From contig NZ_LZYB01000001.1 of NCBI RefSeq assembly GCF_001677335.1, positions 124,001 to 188,000 of the forward strand: a DNA stretch of 64,000 nucleotides. The letters run 5' to 3'. The stretch comes from Erythrobacter dokdonensis DSW-74 (GTDB lineage: Bacteria > Pseudomonadota > Alphaproteobacteria > Sphingomonadales > Sphingomonadaceae). Position 1 is the first letter of the stretch, and every line of letters begins with the position of its first letter. Positions 44,908 through 54,653 of the stretch are shown here, in pieces. Made by a program: the position numbers and the translations under genes. The notes below the pieces were generated by a model that saw only the letters and a list, made by a program, of their open reading frames with translations, was not told the origin of the DNA and searched no databases.

Positions 44908-46113
44908 TCACCTTACCTCGGAAAAGCGCGCCAATTGGGCGGCGTGTGCATGGTGGTGGCCATCCGCACTCGCGGCCATCGTCCTGCGCATGGCACCAAG
45001 AGCCTCGGACGACAAGGTCAGGCCGAGGTCGGTATAGCAGCGCCGCATGACGCCTTCCCAGTCGGCATTGAGATCGTCAAACGAGGCCCGCGCCACTGGA
45101 CCCTTCCAGTTCGCGAGAGCTGCCGCGATCCGTTCTTCACGCAGCGAAATCTTGTGCCGCCAGCGTGCTTCGATGTCGTCGAGCTGGCAACTGTCAGACT
45201 GCACCGCCATCTGGTTGGCCGCGAGGCTGACCGCGCTCCTGAGCACCGCATCCCGATCGCGCAGGGCCAGCACCAGCCTTGCATCGGGGAAGAGGGAAAG
45301 GATCGTGTCAAGGTCCTCTGCAAAGGCGGGCACTTTCAGTACCCTCGGCTTGTCGGCAAGCCGGCGATGCGCCGCATCGGTCTGGAGCATGCGCCTGAAT
45401 TCGCGGTAGATCGGCGCAGGATCGCGCGCCTCGCTCCATGCCGAGAATGACGGAATCTGCCACTGCGATTCGTAGATCGAATGGTGCAGCGCTGCCGAAA
45501 TCCACGCCAGTTCCTCCTCGACTTCGGCCGGAGCCATGGGGTGGATCGATTGCATCCACGGATTGAGCAGGCCCAGCAGCGCCAGTTCGAGCGCGCTCTT
45601 GACCCGGTTCATTCCGAAGCGAGAGGGCACGGGATGATAGGCATCGCAGTAGCGGGTGTGCGAGAAAGCCGGATCGGCGGCGAGCAGCTTGTGGATCCGG
45701 GTGGTGCCGCTGCGCATGTGGCCGATGATGATAATCGGCGCGGCGAGCGGCGTTTCGAGTAACTCGGGTTTGTCCAGCCACAGCGCCCCGAAGGCGAGGC
45801 GGTTCTTCACCACCCGCGAAAGCTGGCCCCAGGCCATTGTGCGGCCCAGCGGAATCAGATCGGCCTCGGCTTCTATCGCTGTGACCATCCTTTCCAGCCG
45901 CTCGCGGAAATCGGCCACGTCTTCGGCGCTGCGCCCGCCATGCTCGGCGGCACCGGCGGTTGCACCGCGGGCCTTGGCCGCGAGTGACCACAATGCGTCC
46001 GGATCAAGGTCGGGCGGGGGCAACCATCCCCTGTCCCACGCCTTGCCCAGAAAATCGTTCGTTCGTTGTGCGAGCGCCCCGCGCGCCAGCAGATGGTCGC
46101 GTACCGGAGCCAT
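44908..46113 (-). CDS. Sulfotransferase family protein
   Basis: This 401-residue protein has the sulfotransferase PAPS-binding loop (IIIIGHMRSGTTRIHKLL) near residue 135. Later landmarks are RYCDAYHPVPSRFG, VLKVPAFAEDLDTILSLFPDAR and LALRDRDAVLRSAVS, the 3'-phosphate-binding region. These features put it in the bacterial Sulfotransfer_3 group; the acceptor is unknown. Its ATG at 46113 overlaps the stop of the purN fusion by 4 nt minus one (ATGA-type contact), so it is probably the last gene of the purM-purN unit. Confidence 0.85.
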   Translation of the reverse strand: MAPVRDHLLARGALAQRTNDFLGKAWDRGWLPPPDLDPDALWSLAAKARGATAGAAEHGGRSAEDVADFRERLERMVTAIEAEADLIPLGRTMAWGQLSRVVKNRLAFGALWLDKPELLETPLAAPIIIIGHMRSGTTRIHKLLAADPAFSHTRYCDAYHPVPSRFGMNRVKSALELALLGLLNPWMQSIHPMAPAEVEEELAWISAALHHSIYESQWQIPSFSAWSEARDPAPIYREFRRMLQTDAAHRRLADKPRVLKVPAFAEDLDTILSLFPDARLVLALRDRDAVLRSAVSLAANQMAVQSDSCQLDDIEARWRHKISLREERIAAALANWKGPVARASFDDLNADWEGVMRRCYTDLGLTLSSEALGAMRRTMAASADGHHHAHAAQLARFSEVR

Positions 46114-47078
46114 CAGAATTCGTCCGCCGCGTCCATCAGCCTTGTGAGGCGCCTCGGCGCGACGTTGCGCCAGCTGCGCTGGAGCCATGCGGCGACCTCG
46201 TCCCAGTCGACGCCCGGGTGGTTGAGGATGATCCCCACCCACCCGCTTGCGCCGTAATATGCCGGCTTGAAGTAGATTTCCGGCTGGCTCTCGACGAGGT
46301 TGAGCAACTCGTCCATCCCGCCGGTGCGCGCCAACAGCGCGATATGCGGCGTCCCGTGATGCTGATCGGCAAAATAGGCAAAGAACTTGCCCGATTTCTC
46401 GCCGCCGACGCGGAAGCCGGGGCTGCCGTGGCTCTCACGCTCGTCGGTTTCGGGGAGGGCAAGCGCGAGTGCGCGCACACGCGCGAGCAGCGCGGCCGGA
46501 TCACGCCAGCGCGACACATAGTCGGCCACGGCGCGCGGGTAGAGCTGATGTTCGGCAAAGCGCACCCGCTCGGCAAGACTGGCGGGCGTGTCATCGGGCG
46601 CAATGGCGACGCGGGCCTGCGCCAGCACTTCCCCTGCGTCGAGCTCCGGCGTGACCAGATGCACGCTCGCGCCCGCATGGCTGTCCCCCGCTTCGATAGC
46701 GCGGGCAAAAGTATCCAGTCCCTTGTACTTGGGCAGCAGCGAGGGATGGATGTTGAGCATCCGGCCTGCCCAGCGCTCCACGAAGCCGTCCGAAAGGATG
46801 CGCATATAGCCGGCCAGCACGATGTGATCCGCCCCCGCTTCCTGCACGGCGGTTTCCATCGCTGCGTCGTGATCCGCGCGGGTCAGGCCCTTGTGCGACA
46901 GTGCGAAGGTCGGGACGCCTTCCAGTTCGGCTAGCGCGAGACCGGGGGCGGCCGGATCATTGCTGGCCACCAGCACCACCTCGTAGGGGCTTGCATCCAA
47001 CCGGCTGGCATAGAGCAGCGCGGCCATATTGGTGCCCGCGCCGGAAATGAGGATGGCGATGCGGGCCTTTTCAGCCAA
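46113..47078 (-). CDS. purN: Phosphoribosylglycinamide formyltransferase fused to a YjbR/MmcQ domain
   Basis: This 321-residue two-domain protein has PurN at about residues 1-190: [20 protein letters not shown], substrate loop, catalytic [16 protein letters not shown] (Asn109, His111) and Asp147 in ELDAGEVL. After [14 protein letters not shown] comes a YjbR/MmcQ-like domain (about residues 195-315) with [20 protein letters not shown], a lysine/phenylalanine strand and [18 protein letters not shown]. PurN is normally about 190-220 residues and ends before this point, so the protein is an in-frame fusion. The TTG start at 47078 overlaps purM. PurN carries out the third step of purine synthesis; the role of the added domain is unknown. 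Confidence 0.9.
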   Translation of the reverse strand: MAEKARIAILISGAGTNMAALLYASRLDASPYEVVLVASNDPAAPGLALAELEGVPTFALSHKGLTRADHDAAMETAVQEAGADHIVLAGYMRILSDGFVERWAGRMLNIHPSLLPKYKGLDTFARAIEAGDSHAGASVHLVTPELDAGEVLAQARVAIAPDDTPASLAERVRFAEHQLYPRAVADYVSRWRDPAALLARVRALALALPETDERESHGSPGFRVGGEKSGKFFAYFADQHHGTPHIALLARTGGMDELLNLVESQPEIYFKPAYYGASGWVGIILNHPGVDWDEVAAWLQRSWRNVAPRRLTRLMDAADEF

Positions 47079-48192
47079 GATGCGTCGCGCTCCAGTCGCT
47101 CTTGGCCGCCCATGTCTCGATGCTGCCGCGCACGGTGCAGCCCTTGTCGCCGCTCTCGATCCGGCCAACCGGAAAGACGTTTTCGCCCGCCGCTTGGAGG
47201 CGCTCGGTGACATCGGCGGCCTTGTCCGCCGCCACTGCCAGCACCATGCCCACGCCGCAATTGAAGGTGCGTGCCATTTCCTCGGGCTCGATATTCCCTT
47301 GCGCCTGCAGGAAAGCCATCAGCCGCGGCTGCGGCCACAGGTCGGCATCGACATGGGCATGGGTGCCGTCCGGCAGGATGCGCGGGATGTTTTCGAGCAG
47401 CCCGCCGCCGGTGATGTGGGCCAGCGCGTTGATGTGGCCTTCTCGGATCAGCGGCAGCAGGCTAGCCACGTAAATGCGGGTCGGCTCGATCAGCGCATCG
47501 ATCAGCAATTGTTCCTGATCGAACAGGGCAGGGCGGTTCATCTTCCAGCCCTTGTCTTCCGCCAGCCTGCGCACCAGCGAATAACCGTTGGAATGGACGC
47601 CAGACGAGGCGAGGCCCAGCAGCACGTCGCCGGCCGCGACCTTGTCGCCCGTCAGCTGTTCGCCGCGCTCCACCGCGCCGACGCAGAAGCCTGCCAGGTC
47701 ATAGTCACCGGCCGCATACATCCCCGGCATTTCCGCCGTCTCGCCGCCGATCAGCGCGCAGCCGGCCATCTTGCAGCCTTCCGCGATGCCCGCAATCACG
47801 CGTTCCGCAACGCCATTCTCCAGCTTGCCGGTCGCGAAATAGTCGAGGAAGAACAGCGGCTCGGCGCCCTGCACGATCAGGTCGTTGACGCACATCGCGA
47901 CAAGATCGATGCCCACCGTGTCATGCCGGTCATGCTCTATCGCCAGCTTCAGCTTGGTGCCGACTCCGTCATTGGCGGCAACCAGCAGCGGATCGGTGTA
48001 TCCGGCCGCCTTGGGGTCGAAAAAACCGCCGAACCCTCCCAGCTCGCTCGTCGCGCCGGCGCGCGCGGTGGCCTTCGCCAGCGGGGCGATGGCCTTGACC
48101 AGACGGTTGCCCGCATCGATCGAAACGCCGGCATCGGCATAGGTGTAGCCGGTCGCCTCAGGCGCGCCGCTCTGGTTTTTCCCCGTAGTCAT
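47071..48192 (-). CDS. purM: Phosphoribosylformylglycinamidine cyclo-ligase
   Basis: This 373-residue AIR synthetase is step five of purine synthesis. Motifs are [17 protein letters not shown], the glycine-rich [44 protein letters not shown] and [14 protein letters not shown]. It carries a short polar N-terminal extension. The ATG at 48192 is the natural start. The next gene, purN, begins inside its last codons. It is divergent from the DUF2066 gene by 70 nt. Confidence 0.97.
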   Translation of the reverse strand: MTTGKNQSGAPEATGYTYADAGVSIDAGNRLVKAIAPLAKATARAGATSELGGFGGFFDPKAAGYTDPLLVAANDGVGTKLKLAIEHDRHDTVGIDLVAMCVNDLIVQGAEPLFFLDYFATGKLENGVAERVIAGIAEGCKMAGCALIGGETAEMPGMYAAGDYDLAGFCVGAVERGEQLTGDKVAAGDVLLGLASSGVHSNGYSLVRRLAEDKGWKMNRPALFDQEQLLIDALIEPTRIYVASLLPLIREGHINALAHITGGGLLENIPRILPDGTHAHVDADLWPQPRLMAFLQAQGNIEPEEMARTFNCGVGMVLAVAADKAADVTERLQAAGENVFPVGRIESGDKGCTVRGSIETWAAKSDWSATHLG

Positions 48193-48262
48193 GCACGCCG
48201 CTTTAGCCTTTCGCGCTTGGAATTCCACTCGCCATTGGGCAAAAGGCGCGCGATTTTCCCCG

Positions 48263-49555
48263 ATGAGCGCGTCTCTTTCCCTTCCCCGCCATGATGCGGC
48301 CCTGTCCCGGGTGATGCTGCGCCAGTTGGGCGGCATCGCGCTGGCGTTGGCCCTTCTGGGCGGCGGCTATGCGCTGGTGGCGCAGGTCGCTGGCGAGCGC
48401 GGCATAGCGCCCACCGCGGCTAGCGCCGATATCGAGGTCCGGGGCATTGCGGTCGATGTCACCGCAAACAGCCCCGAGGAAGCCCGCGCCAAGGGCTGGC
48501 GCGAGGCGCAGCGCAAGGCGTGGGAGAAAATCAACGGCCCCAGGATTTCCGATAGCCAGCTCGACGGGCTTGTGTCGGCTGTTGTGATCCAGCGCGAAAG
48601 ACTTGGCCCGCGGCGCTACATCGCGACGCTTGGCGTGATTTTCGATCGCCAGCGCGCCAGCGGTTATCTTGGCGGCGGGCAGCAGGCCGCACGCTCGGCC
48701 CCCATGCTGCTTATCCCCGTCGAAGTCAGCGGCGGGACCTACACCACCTTCGAACAGCGCAATGCCTGGCAGCGCGCCTGGGCCGAGTTCAATCCCGGCA
48801 CCAGCCGGATCGACTATGTCCGTCCGAGCGGGGCAGGGGGCGATTCGCTGCTGGTCAATTTCGGCCAGACCGGACGGCACAGCCGCGCCTGGTGGCGCAG
48901 CACATTGGACCAGTATGGCGCGGCGGACGCCTTGATGGCCTTCGCGCGGCTCGACCACCAGTTTCCCGGCGGTCCGGTCAGCGCGACCTTTACCGCCCGC
49001 TATGGGCCCGACAGCCACGTGCTGGAGAGCTTTACCCTCAAGGCAGAAGGTCCGGACGAGGTTCCGGCAATGCTTGTGCGTGCGGTCGAGCGGATGGATG
49101 CGATCTTCATCGCGGCACTCGAAAGCGGAAAGCTCAGGCCCGATCCGACCCTTCGACTTGGCGGAGCGGGCGATATTGATCCTGCGATAGAGCGGCTTAT
49201 CGCCATCGGCCGCGCCGTACGCGAGCGCGCGGCGGCCGAGGCTGCAGCTGCGGCTGCGGGCAATCTTCCAGGGACCGAAATACAGCCGGTCACCGGGGGC
49301 GATACGGCCGAGGCAGCGGTGCGTTCAATCGTGGTCCAGTTCGCCACTCCCGATGCGGGCGCCTTCGATGGCGCGCTTGGCGCGGTACGCTCAGTCGCCG
49401 GCGTACGCGGCCTTGGCGTGACCAGCACGGCGATCGGCGGTACCTCGGTCATGAGCGTCAGCTATGCCGGCACGCTGGAGGAACTCGCCGCGGCACTCGA
49501 AGGGCGGGGCTTTGCGGTGCGGCGGGGAGCGAACGCGCTCGCCATCAGCCGCTGA
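48263..49555 (+). CDS. DUF2066 domain-containing protein
   Basis: This 430-residue protein probably belongs to the DUF2066 family, often encoded next to purM and hda in alphaproteobacteria. An N-terminal hydrophobic segment ([19 protein letters not shown]) may be a signal anchor. It is followed by an [22 protein letters not shown] block (the DUF2066 core), a long middle domain and a C-terminal ferredoxin-like segment ([15 protein letters not shown]). No enzyme motif was seen. The start may be the ATG at 48263 or the ATG at 48314; both lack a good Shine-Dalgarno. Confidence 0.7.
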   Translation: MSASLSLPRHDAALSRVMLRQLGGIALALALLGGGYALVAQVAGERGIAPTAASADIEVRGIAVDVTANSPEEARAKGWREAQRKAWEKINGPRISDSQLDGLVSAVVIQRERLGPRRYIATLGVIFDRQRASGYLGGGQQAARSAPMLLIPVEVSGGTYTTFEQRNAWQRAWAEFNPGTSRIDYVRPSGAGGDSLLVNFGQTGRHSRAWWRSTLDQYGAADALMAFARLDHQFPGGPVSATFTARYGPDSHVLESFTLKAEGPDEVPAMLVRAVERMDAIFIAALESGKLRPDPTLRLGGAGDIDPAIERLIAIGRAVRERAAAEAAAAAAGNLPGTEIQPVTGGDTAEAAVRSIVVQFATPDAGAFDGALGAVRSVAGVRGLGVTSTAIGGTSVMSVSYAGTLEELAAALEGRGFAVRRGANALAISR

Positions 49556-49573
49556 GGCACGGCGGAGCCGGGC

Positions 49574-50233
49574 ATGAGCCGCAATTCCCCCTCGCAGATC
49601 GCTCTCCCGCTAGCGGTGCCATCCCCCTCCGGAGTACTCAGGATCGTTGTCGGCCATGCCAACGCCCATGTGATCGAGGCGCTCCAGTCGTCCGAGCGCT
49701 GGCCGTTCCATGTCGCTGTGCTGACCGGCCCGCCGCGTTCAGGCAAGTCCATGCTGGCGCGTTGGGCGCAGGGGCTGGCCGGGGCGGAACGGCTTGAGGT
49801 CATTGATGATGCGGAACATGTGGACGAGACCGAACTCTTCCACCGCTGGAACGCCGTGCAGCAGGGCGGGGTCAGGGAAGGCGGGGCGTTGCTGCTGGTC
49901 ATCAATACCGATCGAGATCATGGTGGCCGGCGCATTGCGCTCCCCGACCTCGCCTCGCGCATCGGCGGATCGCTCCACCTTGAAATCGGCGCGCCCGACG
50001 ATGCCATGGCTGCCGACCTGATCCATGCCCATGCCGAGGCACGCGGCCTGTCCTTGCCCGACGGCGCGACCGACTATCTCGTGCCGCGCACCACGCGCAG
50101 CTTTGCCGGGATCGAGGCGCTGGTGGCGACCATCGACCGCATCTCCCTTGAACGCCAGTCGCCTGCCACCATGTCAGTGTGGCGCGCAGCGCTCGAGGCG
50201 CTGCACGGGCCAGAGCAGCAGCGCCTGCTGTGA
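49574..50233 (+). CDS. hdaA: HdaA-like DnaA regulatory ATPase
   Basis: This 219-residue AAA+ protein is of the DnaA/Hda type. It starts with the beta-clamp-binding-like motif QIALPLAVP, has Walker A TGPPRSGKSMLARW at about residue 50, a degenerate Walker B (LEVIDDAEH), and helices with DLASRIGGSLHLEIGAPDD resembling the DnaA domain III sensor region. HdaA promotes hydrolysis of DnaA-ATP on the sliding clamp and prevents over-initiation. It is compact compared with DnaA, as expected. It is located between a DUF2066 gene and cysE. Confidence 0.82.
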   Translation: MSRNSPSQIALPLAVPSPSGVLRIVVGHANAHVIEALQSSERWPFHVAVLTGPPRSGKSMLARWAQGLAGAERLEVIDDAEHVDETELFHRWNAVQQGGVREGGALLLVINTDRDHGGRRIALPDLASRIGGSLHLEIGAPDDAMAADLIHAHAEARGLSLPDGATDYLVPRTTRSFAGIEALVATIDRISLERQSPATMSVWRAALEALHGPEQQRLL

Positions 50234-50280
50234 CCCCGCACGAGTTGCATCGCGCGGCATTTGGTGGGATTTAGGGGACG

Positions 50281-51012
50281 ATGTTCGAACGCCTGATCAG
50301 CTATCTGGACTCGGTGCGCGCGCGCGATCCTGCACCGCGTTCGCGCTGGGAAATCCTGCTTTATCCGGGCGTCTTGGCGTTGGGCTTCCATCGCGTCGCG
50401 CACTGGCTGTTCGAGGCGAAGCTCTATTTCCTCGCGCGTTTCGTGAACCACCTGTCGCGCCTGCTGACGGCGATAGACATTCATCCGGGCGCGCGGATCG
50501 GCAAGAACTTCTTCATCGACCACGGCTTCACCGTGATCGGAGAAACCGCCGAGATCGGAGACAATGTCACGATCTACCAATGTGTTACGCTGGGCGGCAC
50601 CAATCCCACCAGCGGCAAGGGCGGCAAGCGGCATCCCACGCTGATGGACAATGTCATCATCGGCTCGGGAGCGCAGATCATCGGTCCGATCGTGGTCGGC
50701 GAGCGTGCGCGGGTGGGGGCCAATGCGGTCGTTACGGAGGACGTGCCTGCGGGTGCGACGATGGTCGGTTTGAAGGCCCGTTCGACTCTGGTTCCGGCCG
50801 ATCAATGGCTGCGCGAATTCATTCCCTATGGCACGCCCTGCGATGATCCGCCCTGCGATGACGAGGGCCGCCCGCGGCGCGACTGCGTGGAAAAGCTCGA
50901 GGCTGAACTGGTCATGGTGAAGGCCGAACTGGCCGAGATGAAGGCGCTGCTGGCCGATCGCGCCGCAGCGGCGCAGGAAGAACTGCCGCTCAAGAGCGGG
51001 ACGGAAGATTGA
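50281..51012 (+). CDS. cysE: Serine O-acetyltransferase
   Basis: This 243-residue CysE/EpsC-type acetyltransferase makes O-acetylserine for cysteine synthesis. It has an N-terminal helical region (YPGVLALGFHRVAHWLFEAK), then a left-handed beta helix with DIHPGARIGKNFFIDHGFTVIGE, the loop TLGGTNPTSGKGGKRHPTL and hexapeptide repeats. The C-terminus carries a coiled-coil-like tail (VEKLEAELVMVKAELAEMKA) of about 40 residues that the family does not need. The stop overlaps the TTG start of the DUF2794 gene. Confidence 0.93.
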   Translation: MFERLISYLDSVRARDPAPRSRWEILLYPGVLALGFHRVAHWLFEAKLYFLARFVNHLSRLLTAIDIHPGARIGKNFFIDHGFTVIGETAEIGDNVTIYQCVTLGGTNPTSGKGGKRHPTLMDNVIIGSGAQIIGPIVVGERARVGANAVVTEDVPAGATMVGLKARSTLVPADQWLREFIPYGTPCDDPPCDDEGRPRRDCVEKLEAELVMVKAELAEMKALLADRAAAAQEELPLKSGTED

Positions 51013-51374
51013 AGAATAGCGGACAGATCCCGGGAATTGCCGGGCAAGTTGTAGCCTTCCCGCGCGGCGGGGCGCAGCAGGTCGGGTTCGAGCGCGCGGA
51101 GCTGATGCGCATTCTCGATCTCTACGGGCGGATGGTCGCCGCCGGCGAATGGCGCGACTATGCCATGAGTTTCGACCGCAATGCCGCGACCTTCGCTGCC
51201 TTCCGCCGCGCTGCCGAACGCCCCCAGGCACGGCTGGAGAAGCGCCCCGCACTGCGCTCAAGGCAGGGCATGTGGACGCTCTTCGGCGAACACGGACAGG
51301 TCCTGAAGCGCGGCCACGACCTCGCGAATGTGCTGGCCCCGATGGAACGGCGGCTGCTCAAGGCGGTCGACTAG
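51009..51374 (+). CDS. DUF2794 domain protein
   Basis: This 121-residue soluble protein contains the DUF2794 core: FERAELMRILDLYGRMVAAG, EWRDYAMSFDRNAATFAAFR and RLEKRPALRSRQGMW, ending ANVLAPMERRLLKAVD. The family is restricted to alphaproteobacteria and has no known function. The start is TTG at 51009, overlapping the cysE stop (TTGA), so it is coupled to cysE. No internal ATG fits the conserved N-terminus. Confidence 0.85.
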   Translation: MKNSGQIPGIAGQVVAFPRGGAQQVGFERAELMRILDLYGRMVAAGEWRDYAMSFDRNAATFAAFRRAAERPQARLEKRPALRSRQGMWTLFGEHGQVLKRGHDLANVLAPMERRLLKAVD

Positions 51375-51380
51375 GCCCTA

Positions 51381-51416
51381 CAAAAGCAAAGGCCCGCCCC
51401 CTTGCAGGGACGGGCC
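51381..51416 (-). terminator. Terminator of the minus-strand SDR gene
   Basis: In the minus direction a GGCCCG/CGGGCC stem with an additional CCC/GGG inner pairing spans 51391-51416 and is followed by TTTGCTTTTG. It lies 25 nt after the SDR stop codon and just past the DUF2794 stop, so it may serve both. Confidence 0.78.
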
Positions 51417-51440
51417 TCAGCCAGATCAAGGCAGATCTGC

Positions 51441-52370
51441 TTATCCTCGCGCACTCGAAGGGCCGGTGCCGGTGACCTTCTGCATCGCCTTGAGGATGTT
51501 GGCCGACTGCTCGCTGCCCGACTGCGGGGCGATGAGGTTGGTGAAGGAATTGATTTCCTCCCAGTGAGCGGCGAAGCCTTCGACGGTGCGCTCGCCTTCC
51601 GGCAGCCACACGGCATCGTTCATCACCGTCCACGAGGAGTGGTAACCGCCCGCACCCGCGCCGACGATGGCGTTGGTCGGTGCGTCTTCGCTGACCAGGA
51701 ACAGCGCGGCTGGGACGACGTTTTCGGGCGCGAACAGCTTGAAGGCTTCTTCCGGGAAGAGGTCTTCGGTCATGCGGGTGCCGGCGACCGGCGAGAGCGT
51801 GTTGACGCGCACGTTATACTTCGCGCCTTCAAGCGCCAGCGTCTTGGTAAGGCCCGCCAGACCCAGCTTCGCCGCGCCGTAGTTCGCCTGGCCGAAATTG
51901 CCGAACAGGCCGGTCGAGGACGCCGTCATCAGGATGCGGCCATAGCCCTGCTCGCGGAAAGTTTCCCAGCACGCCTTGGTAGCGAAGGCCGAACCGGTGA
52001 GGTGCACCTTGACGACGAATTCGAAGTCGGCCGGCTCCATCTTGGCGAAGGTCTTGTCGCGCAGCACGCCCGCGTTGTTGATGAGAACATGGACGCCGCC
52101 CCACTTCTGCTTGGCGTCGGCGACCATCTTTTCCATCTGCTCGTATTCGGTGACCGACGCGCCATTGGCGATCGCCTCGCCGCCCATCGCCTCGATTTCG
52201 GCGACGACCTGCGCTGCCGCATCCGAGGTGCCGGTGCCGTCACGCGCGCCGCCAAGGTCATTGACGACAACCTTTGCACCGCGCCGCGCCAGTTCGAGCG
52301 CGTATGCCTTGCCCAGACCCCCGCCGGCGCCGGTGACGATGGCAACCTTGTCCTTGAAATCGATGCTCAT
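51441..52370 (-). CDS. SDR family oxidoreductase, MFE-2 (3R-hydroxyacyl-CoA) type
   Basis: This 309-residue classical SDR opens [20 protein letters not shown]. The acidic [11 protein letters not shown] stretch after beta-2, [15 protein letters not shown] and the active site [18 protein letters not shown] are typical of the dehydrogenase domain of peroxisomal-type multifunctional enzyme 2. It probably oxidises (3R)-hydroxyacyl-CoA or a similar substrate with NAD. The hydratase domain found in eukaryotic MFE-2 is not attached. It is a stand-alone gene. Confidence 0.9.
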   Translation of the reverse strand: MSIDFKDKVAIVTGAGGGLGKAYALELARRGAKVVVNDLGGARDGTGTSDAAAQVVAEIEAMGGEAIANGASVTEYEQMEKMVADAKQKWGGVHVLINNAGVLRDKTFAKMEPADFEFVVKVHLTGSAFATKACWETFREQGYGRILMTASSTGLFGNFGQANYGAAKLGLAGLTKTLALEGAKYNVRVNTLSPVAGTRMTEDLFPEEAFKLFAPENVVPAALFLVSEDAPTNAIVGAGAGGYHSSWTVMNDAVWLPEGERTVEGFAAHWEEINSFTNLIAPQSGSEQSANILKAMQKVTGTGPSSARG

Positions 52371-52505
52371 GCGTGTCTCTCCTGTCTTCTCGAAGTGCGG
52401 GCATGGCTATGCTTTACGCCCGCGTAAACCCGATTGCGGGCGCTGCGTGGCACTTTCGGAAGCGGCTTGCAACAGTGGAACTGTAAGGCGCGGGATGCCG
52501 TAAGG

Positions 52506-53201
52506 TCAGTTGGCTGCGCCAAGCGCATTCAGGGCCGGAATCAGCCCCGCAAACGAATCGATCACCGCATCGGCACCCAATTCGTGCGGCGGGCGGTCGC
52601 AATAGCCATAGGCGGCCGCCACCACCGGAACCCCGGCCCCGCGCGCGGCGCGCACATCATAGGTCGAATCGCCGATGAACACGAAGAGCCCGTCACCGGT
52701 CGCCTCTCGCGCGGCCAGCACCGGTGCGGGGTGGGGCTTGGCGAGAAACTGGCCGTCCTCGCCCTTGCCCATCGAATCCCCCCCGATCACGGTTTCAAAG
52801 GCGTCGATCAGGTCGAGCTGGGTCAGCACATTGCGCGCGAAGGCTTCGAACTTGTTGGTGACCACCGCCATGCGCACGCCGCTGTCGGCCAGCGTCGCCA
52901 GCACCTCGCGCACGCCGGGGTAGGGAGCGGTGTGGACGGCGTTGTTCGCCTCGTAATAGCCGAGCATCGCCTTGTAGAGCCGCCGGAATTCGTCCTCCGG
53001 CAGGCCGCCTTGCGCCTCCACCGCGCGCGCCAGCATGATCTTGGCCCCGCCGCCGATCAGGTCTTTCGAGCTTTCGATCGACACCTCGCTGAACCCGCCC
53101 AGCACCAGCGCATGGTTCACCGCCGCGCCCAGATCGCGGAAGGTATCGAGCAGGGTGCCGTCAAGGTCGAAGCCGATCGCGTCGAAGGGAATGTCCGTCA
53201 T
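52506..53201 (-). CDS. gph: Phosphoglycolate phosphatase (HAD family)
   Basis: This 231-residue HAD hydrolase has motif I FDLDGTLLDT with both catalytic Asp, cap helices, motif II VVTNK, Lys in FLAKPHPAP and motif IV FIGDSTYDVRAARGAG. The pattern matches Gph, which hydrolyses 2-phosphoglycolate. The ATG at 53201 gives the standard start MTDIPFDAIGFDLDG. It is divergent from glmU by 76 nt. Another small HAD phosphatase activity cannot be excluded. Confidence 0.9.
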   Translation of the reverse strand: MTDIPFDAIGFDLDGTLLDTFRDLGAAVNHALVLGGFSEVSIESSKDLIGGGAKIMLARAVEAQGGLPEDEFRRLYKAMLGYYEANNAVHTAPYPGVREVLATLADSGVRMAVVTNKFEAFARNVLTQLDLIDAFETVIGGDSMGKGEDGQFLAKPHPAPVLAAREATGDGLFVFIGDSTYDVRAARGAGVPVVAAAYGYCDRPPHELGADAVIDSFAGLIPALNALGAAN

Positions 53202-53277
53202 GACCGGTGCGGTGCCGGATGCGACTTCATTCCGCAAGCAATTGCTGGCAAATGCGCCATGACCTACAGGGGCTCAC

Positions 53278-54648
53278 ATGGACCAGACCACACATTCGTT
53301 CGCCGCGATCATCCTAGCCGCCGGCAAGGGCACCCGCATGAAGAGCGACATGCACAAGGTGCTGCACAAAGTCGCGGGCCGGGCGATGCTCGAACATCTG
53401 ATGGCGAGCGTTGCGGAATTGGGTCCGGAGCGGCTGGCGGTGGTGGTCGGGGCCGGACGCGAGCAGATCGAGGCGGCAGTCGGAGACAGGGCGCAGACCT
53501 GCCTGCAGGAACCCCAGCTCGGCACCGGGCACGCGGTGCAGCAGGCCGAGAGCGCGCTGGCGGGCTTTTCCGGGGACGTGCTGGTGCTTTATGGTGACGT
53601 GCCCTTCGTGAGGGCGGCGACTATGCGCGAAATGCTCGAGCGGCTCCATGGTGAGGACAGCCCGGCCGCGGTGGTGCTCGGTTTCGAGCCGGAGGATCCG
53701 CTCGCCTATGGACGGGTGATCGCGGATGATGACGGCCGCATCCTCAAGATGGTCGAATACAAGGACGCCGATGAGAGCGAGCGCGCCTGCCACTTGTGCA
53801 ATTCGGGGCTGCTGGCCGCGCGCGCGGCTGACCTGTTCGCGCTGCTGGCGCGGGTCGGCAACGACAATGCACAGGGCGAATACTACCTGCCCGATATCGT
53901 CAATATCGCGATTGCCGACGGGAAGCCTTGCGCGGTGATCGTGGCTGACAGCGCCGACGAGGTGGCGGGGATCAACAGCCGCGCCGAACTCGCTGAGGCC
54001 GAAGCACGCTGGCAGTCCGCGCGGCGGCTCAGGGCGATGGACGAGGGCGCGACCCTGATCGCGCCCGAGACTGTGTTCTTCGCCTGGGATACCCAATTGG
54101 GCCGCGATGTCACCATCGAACCCAATGTCTTCTTCGGCCCTGGCGTGACCGTAGCCGACAATGTGCTGGTGCGCGCCAATAGCCATATCGAGGGAGCCAA
54201 ACTGGCGAGCGGCGTCAAAGTCGGGCCGTTCGCCCGCCTGCGCCCCGGTACGGTGATGGAGGAAGATAGTTTCGTCGGCAATTTCGTCGAGGTGAAGAAC
54301 GCGGTGCTGCACGAAGGCGCGAAGGCCAGCCACCTCACCTATCTCGGGGATGCCACCATCGGCGCGGGTGCGAATATCGGCGCGGGCACGATTACCTGCA
54401 ATTACGACGGTTATTTCAAGTACAAGACCGTGATCGGCGAGCGCGCCTTCATCGGCTCCAACTCGGCGCTGGTCGCCCCCGTCACCATCGGCGCGGATGC
54501 CATCGTCGCGGCAGGCTCGACCGTCAGCCGCGATGTCGCTCCGGGGGAACTCAGAATGGTCCGAGCCGAGCAGTTGGTCAAACCCGGCTGGGCCGACCGC
54601 TTCCACGATGCGATGAAGAAGAAGAAAGAGGCGGCGAAGAAGGCATAG
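53278..54648 (+). CDS. glmU: Bifunctional UDP-GlcNAc pyrophosphorylase / GlcN-1-P acetyltransferase
   Basis: This 456-residue GlmU makes UDP-N-acetylglucosamine for peptidoglycan and LPS. The N-terminal nucleotidyltransferase has LAAGKGTRMKSDMHKVLHKV, then LYGDVPFV and YYLPDIVNIAIADG. The C-terminal left-handed beta helix has repeated hexapeptides, the acetyltransferase His in LTYLGDATIGAGANIGAGT, and NYDGYFKYKTVIGERAFIGS. The tail is basic (KKKKEAAKKA). It is followed within 6 nt by an unknown gene and then an HNH gene, rather than by glmS. Confidence 0.97.
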   Translation: MDQTTHSFAAIILAAGKGTRMKSDMHKVLHKVAGRAMLEHLMASVAELGPERLAVVVGAGREQIEAAVGDRAQTCLQEPQLGTGHAVQQAESALAGFSGDVLVLYGDVPFVRAATMREMLERLHGEDSPAAVVLGFEPEDPLAYGRVIADDDGRILKMVEYKDADESERACHLCNSGLLAARAADLFALLARVGNDNAQGEYYLPDIVNIAIADGKPCAVIVADSADEVAGINSRAELAEAEARWQSARRLRAMDEGATLIAPETVFFAWDTQLGRDVTIEPNVFFGPGVTVADNVLVRANSHIEGAKLASGVKVGPFARLRPGTVMEEDSFVGNFVEVKNAVLHEGAKASHLTYLGDATIGAGANIGAGTITCNYDGYFKYKTVIGERAFIGSNSALVAPVTIGADAIVAAGSTVSRDVAPGELRMVRAEQLVKPGWADRFHDAMKKKKEAAKKA

Positions 54649-54653
54649 CGGCG

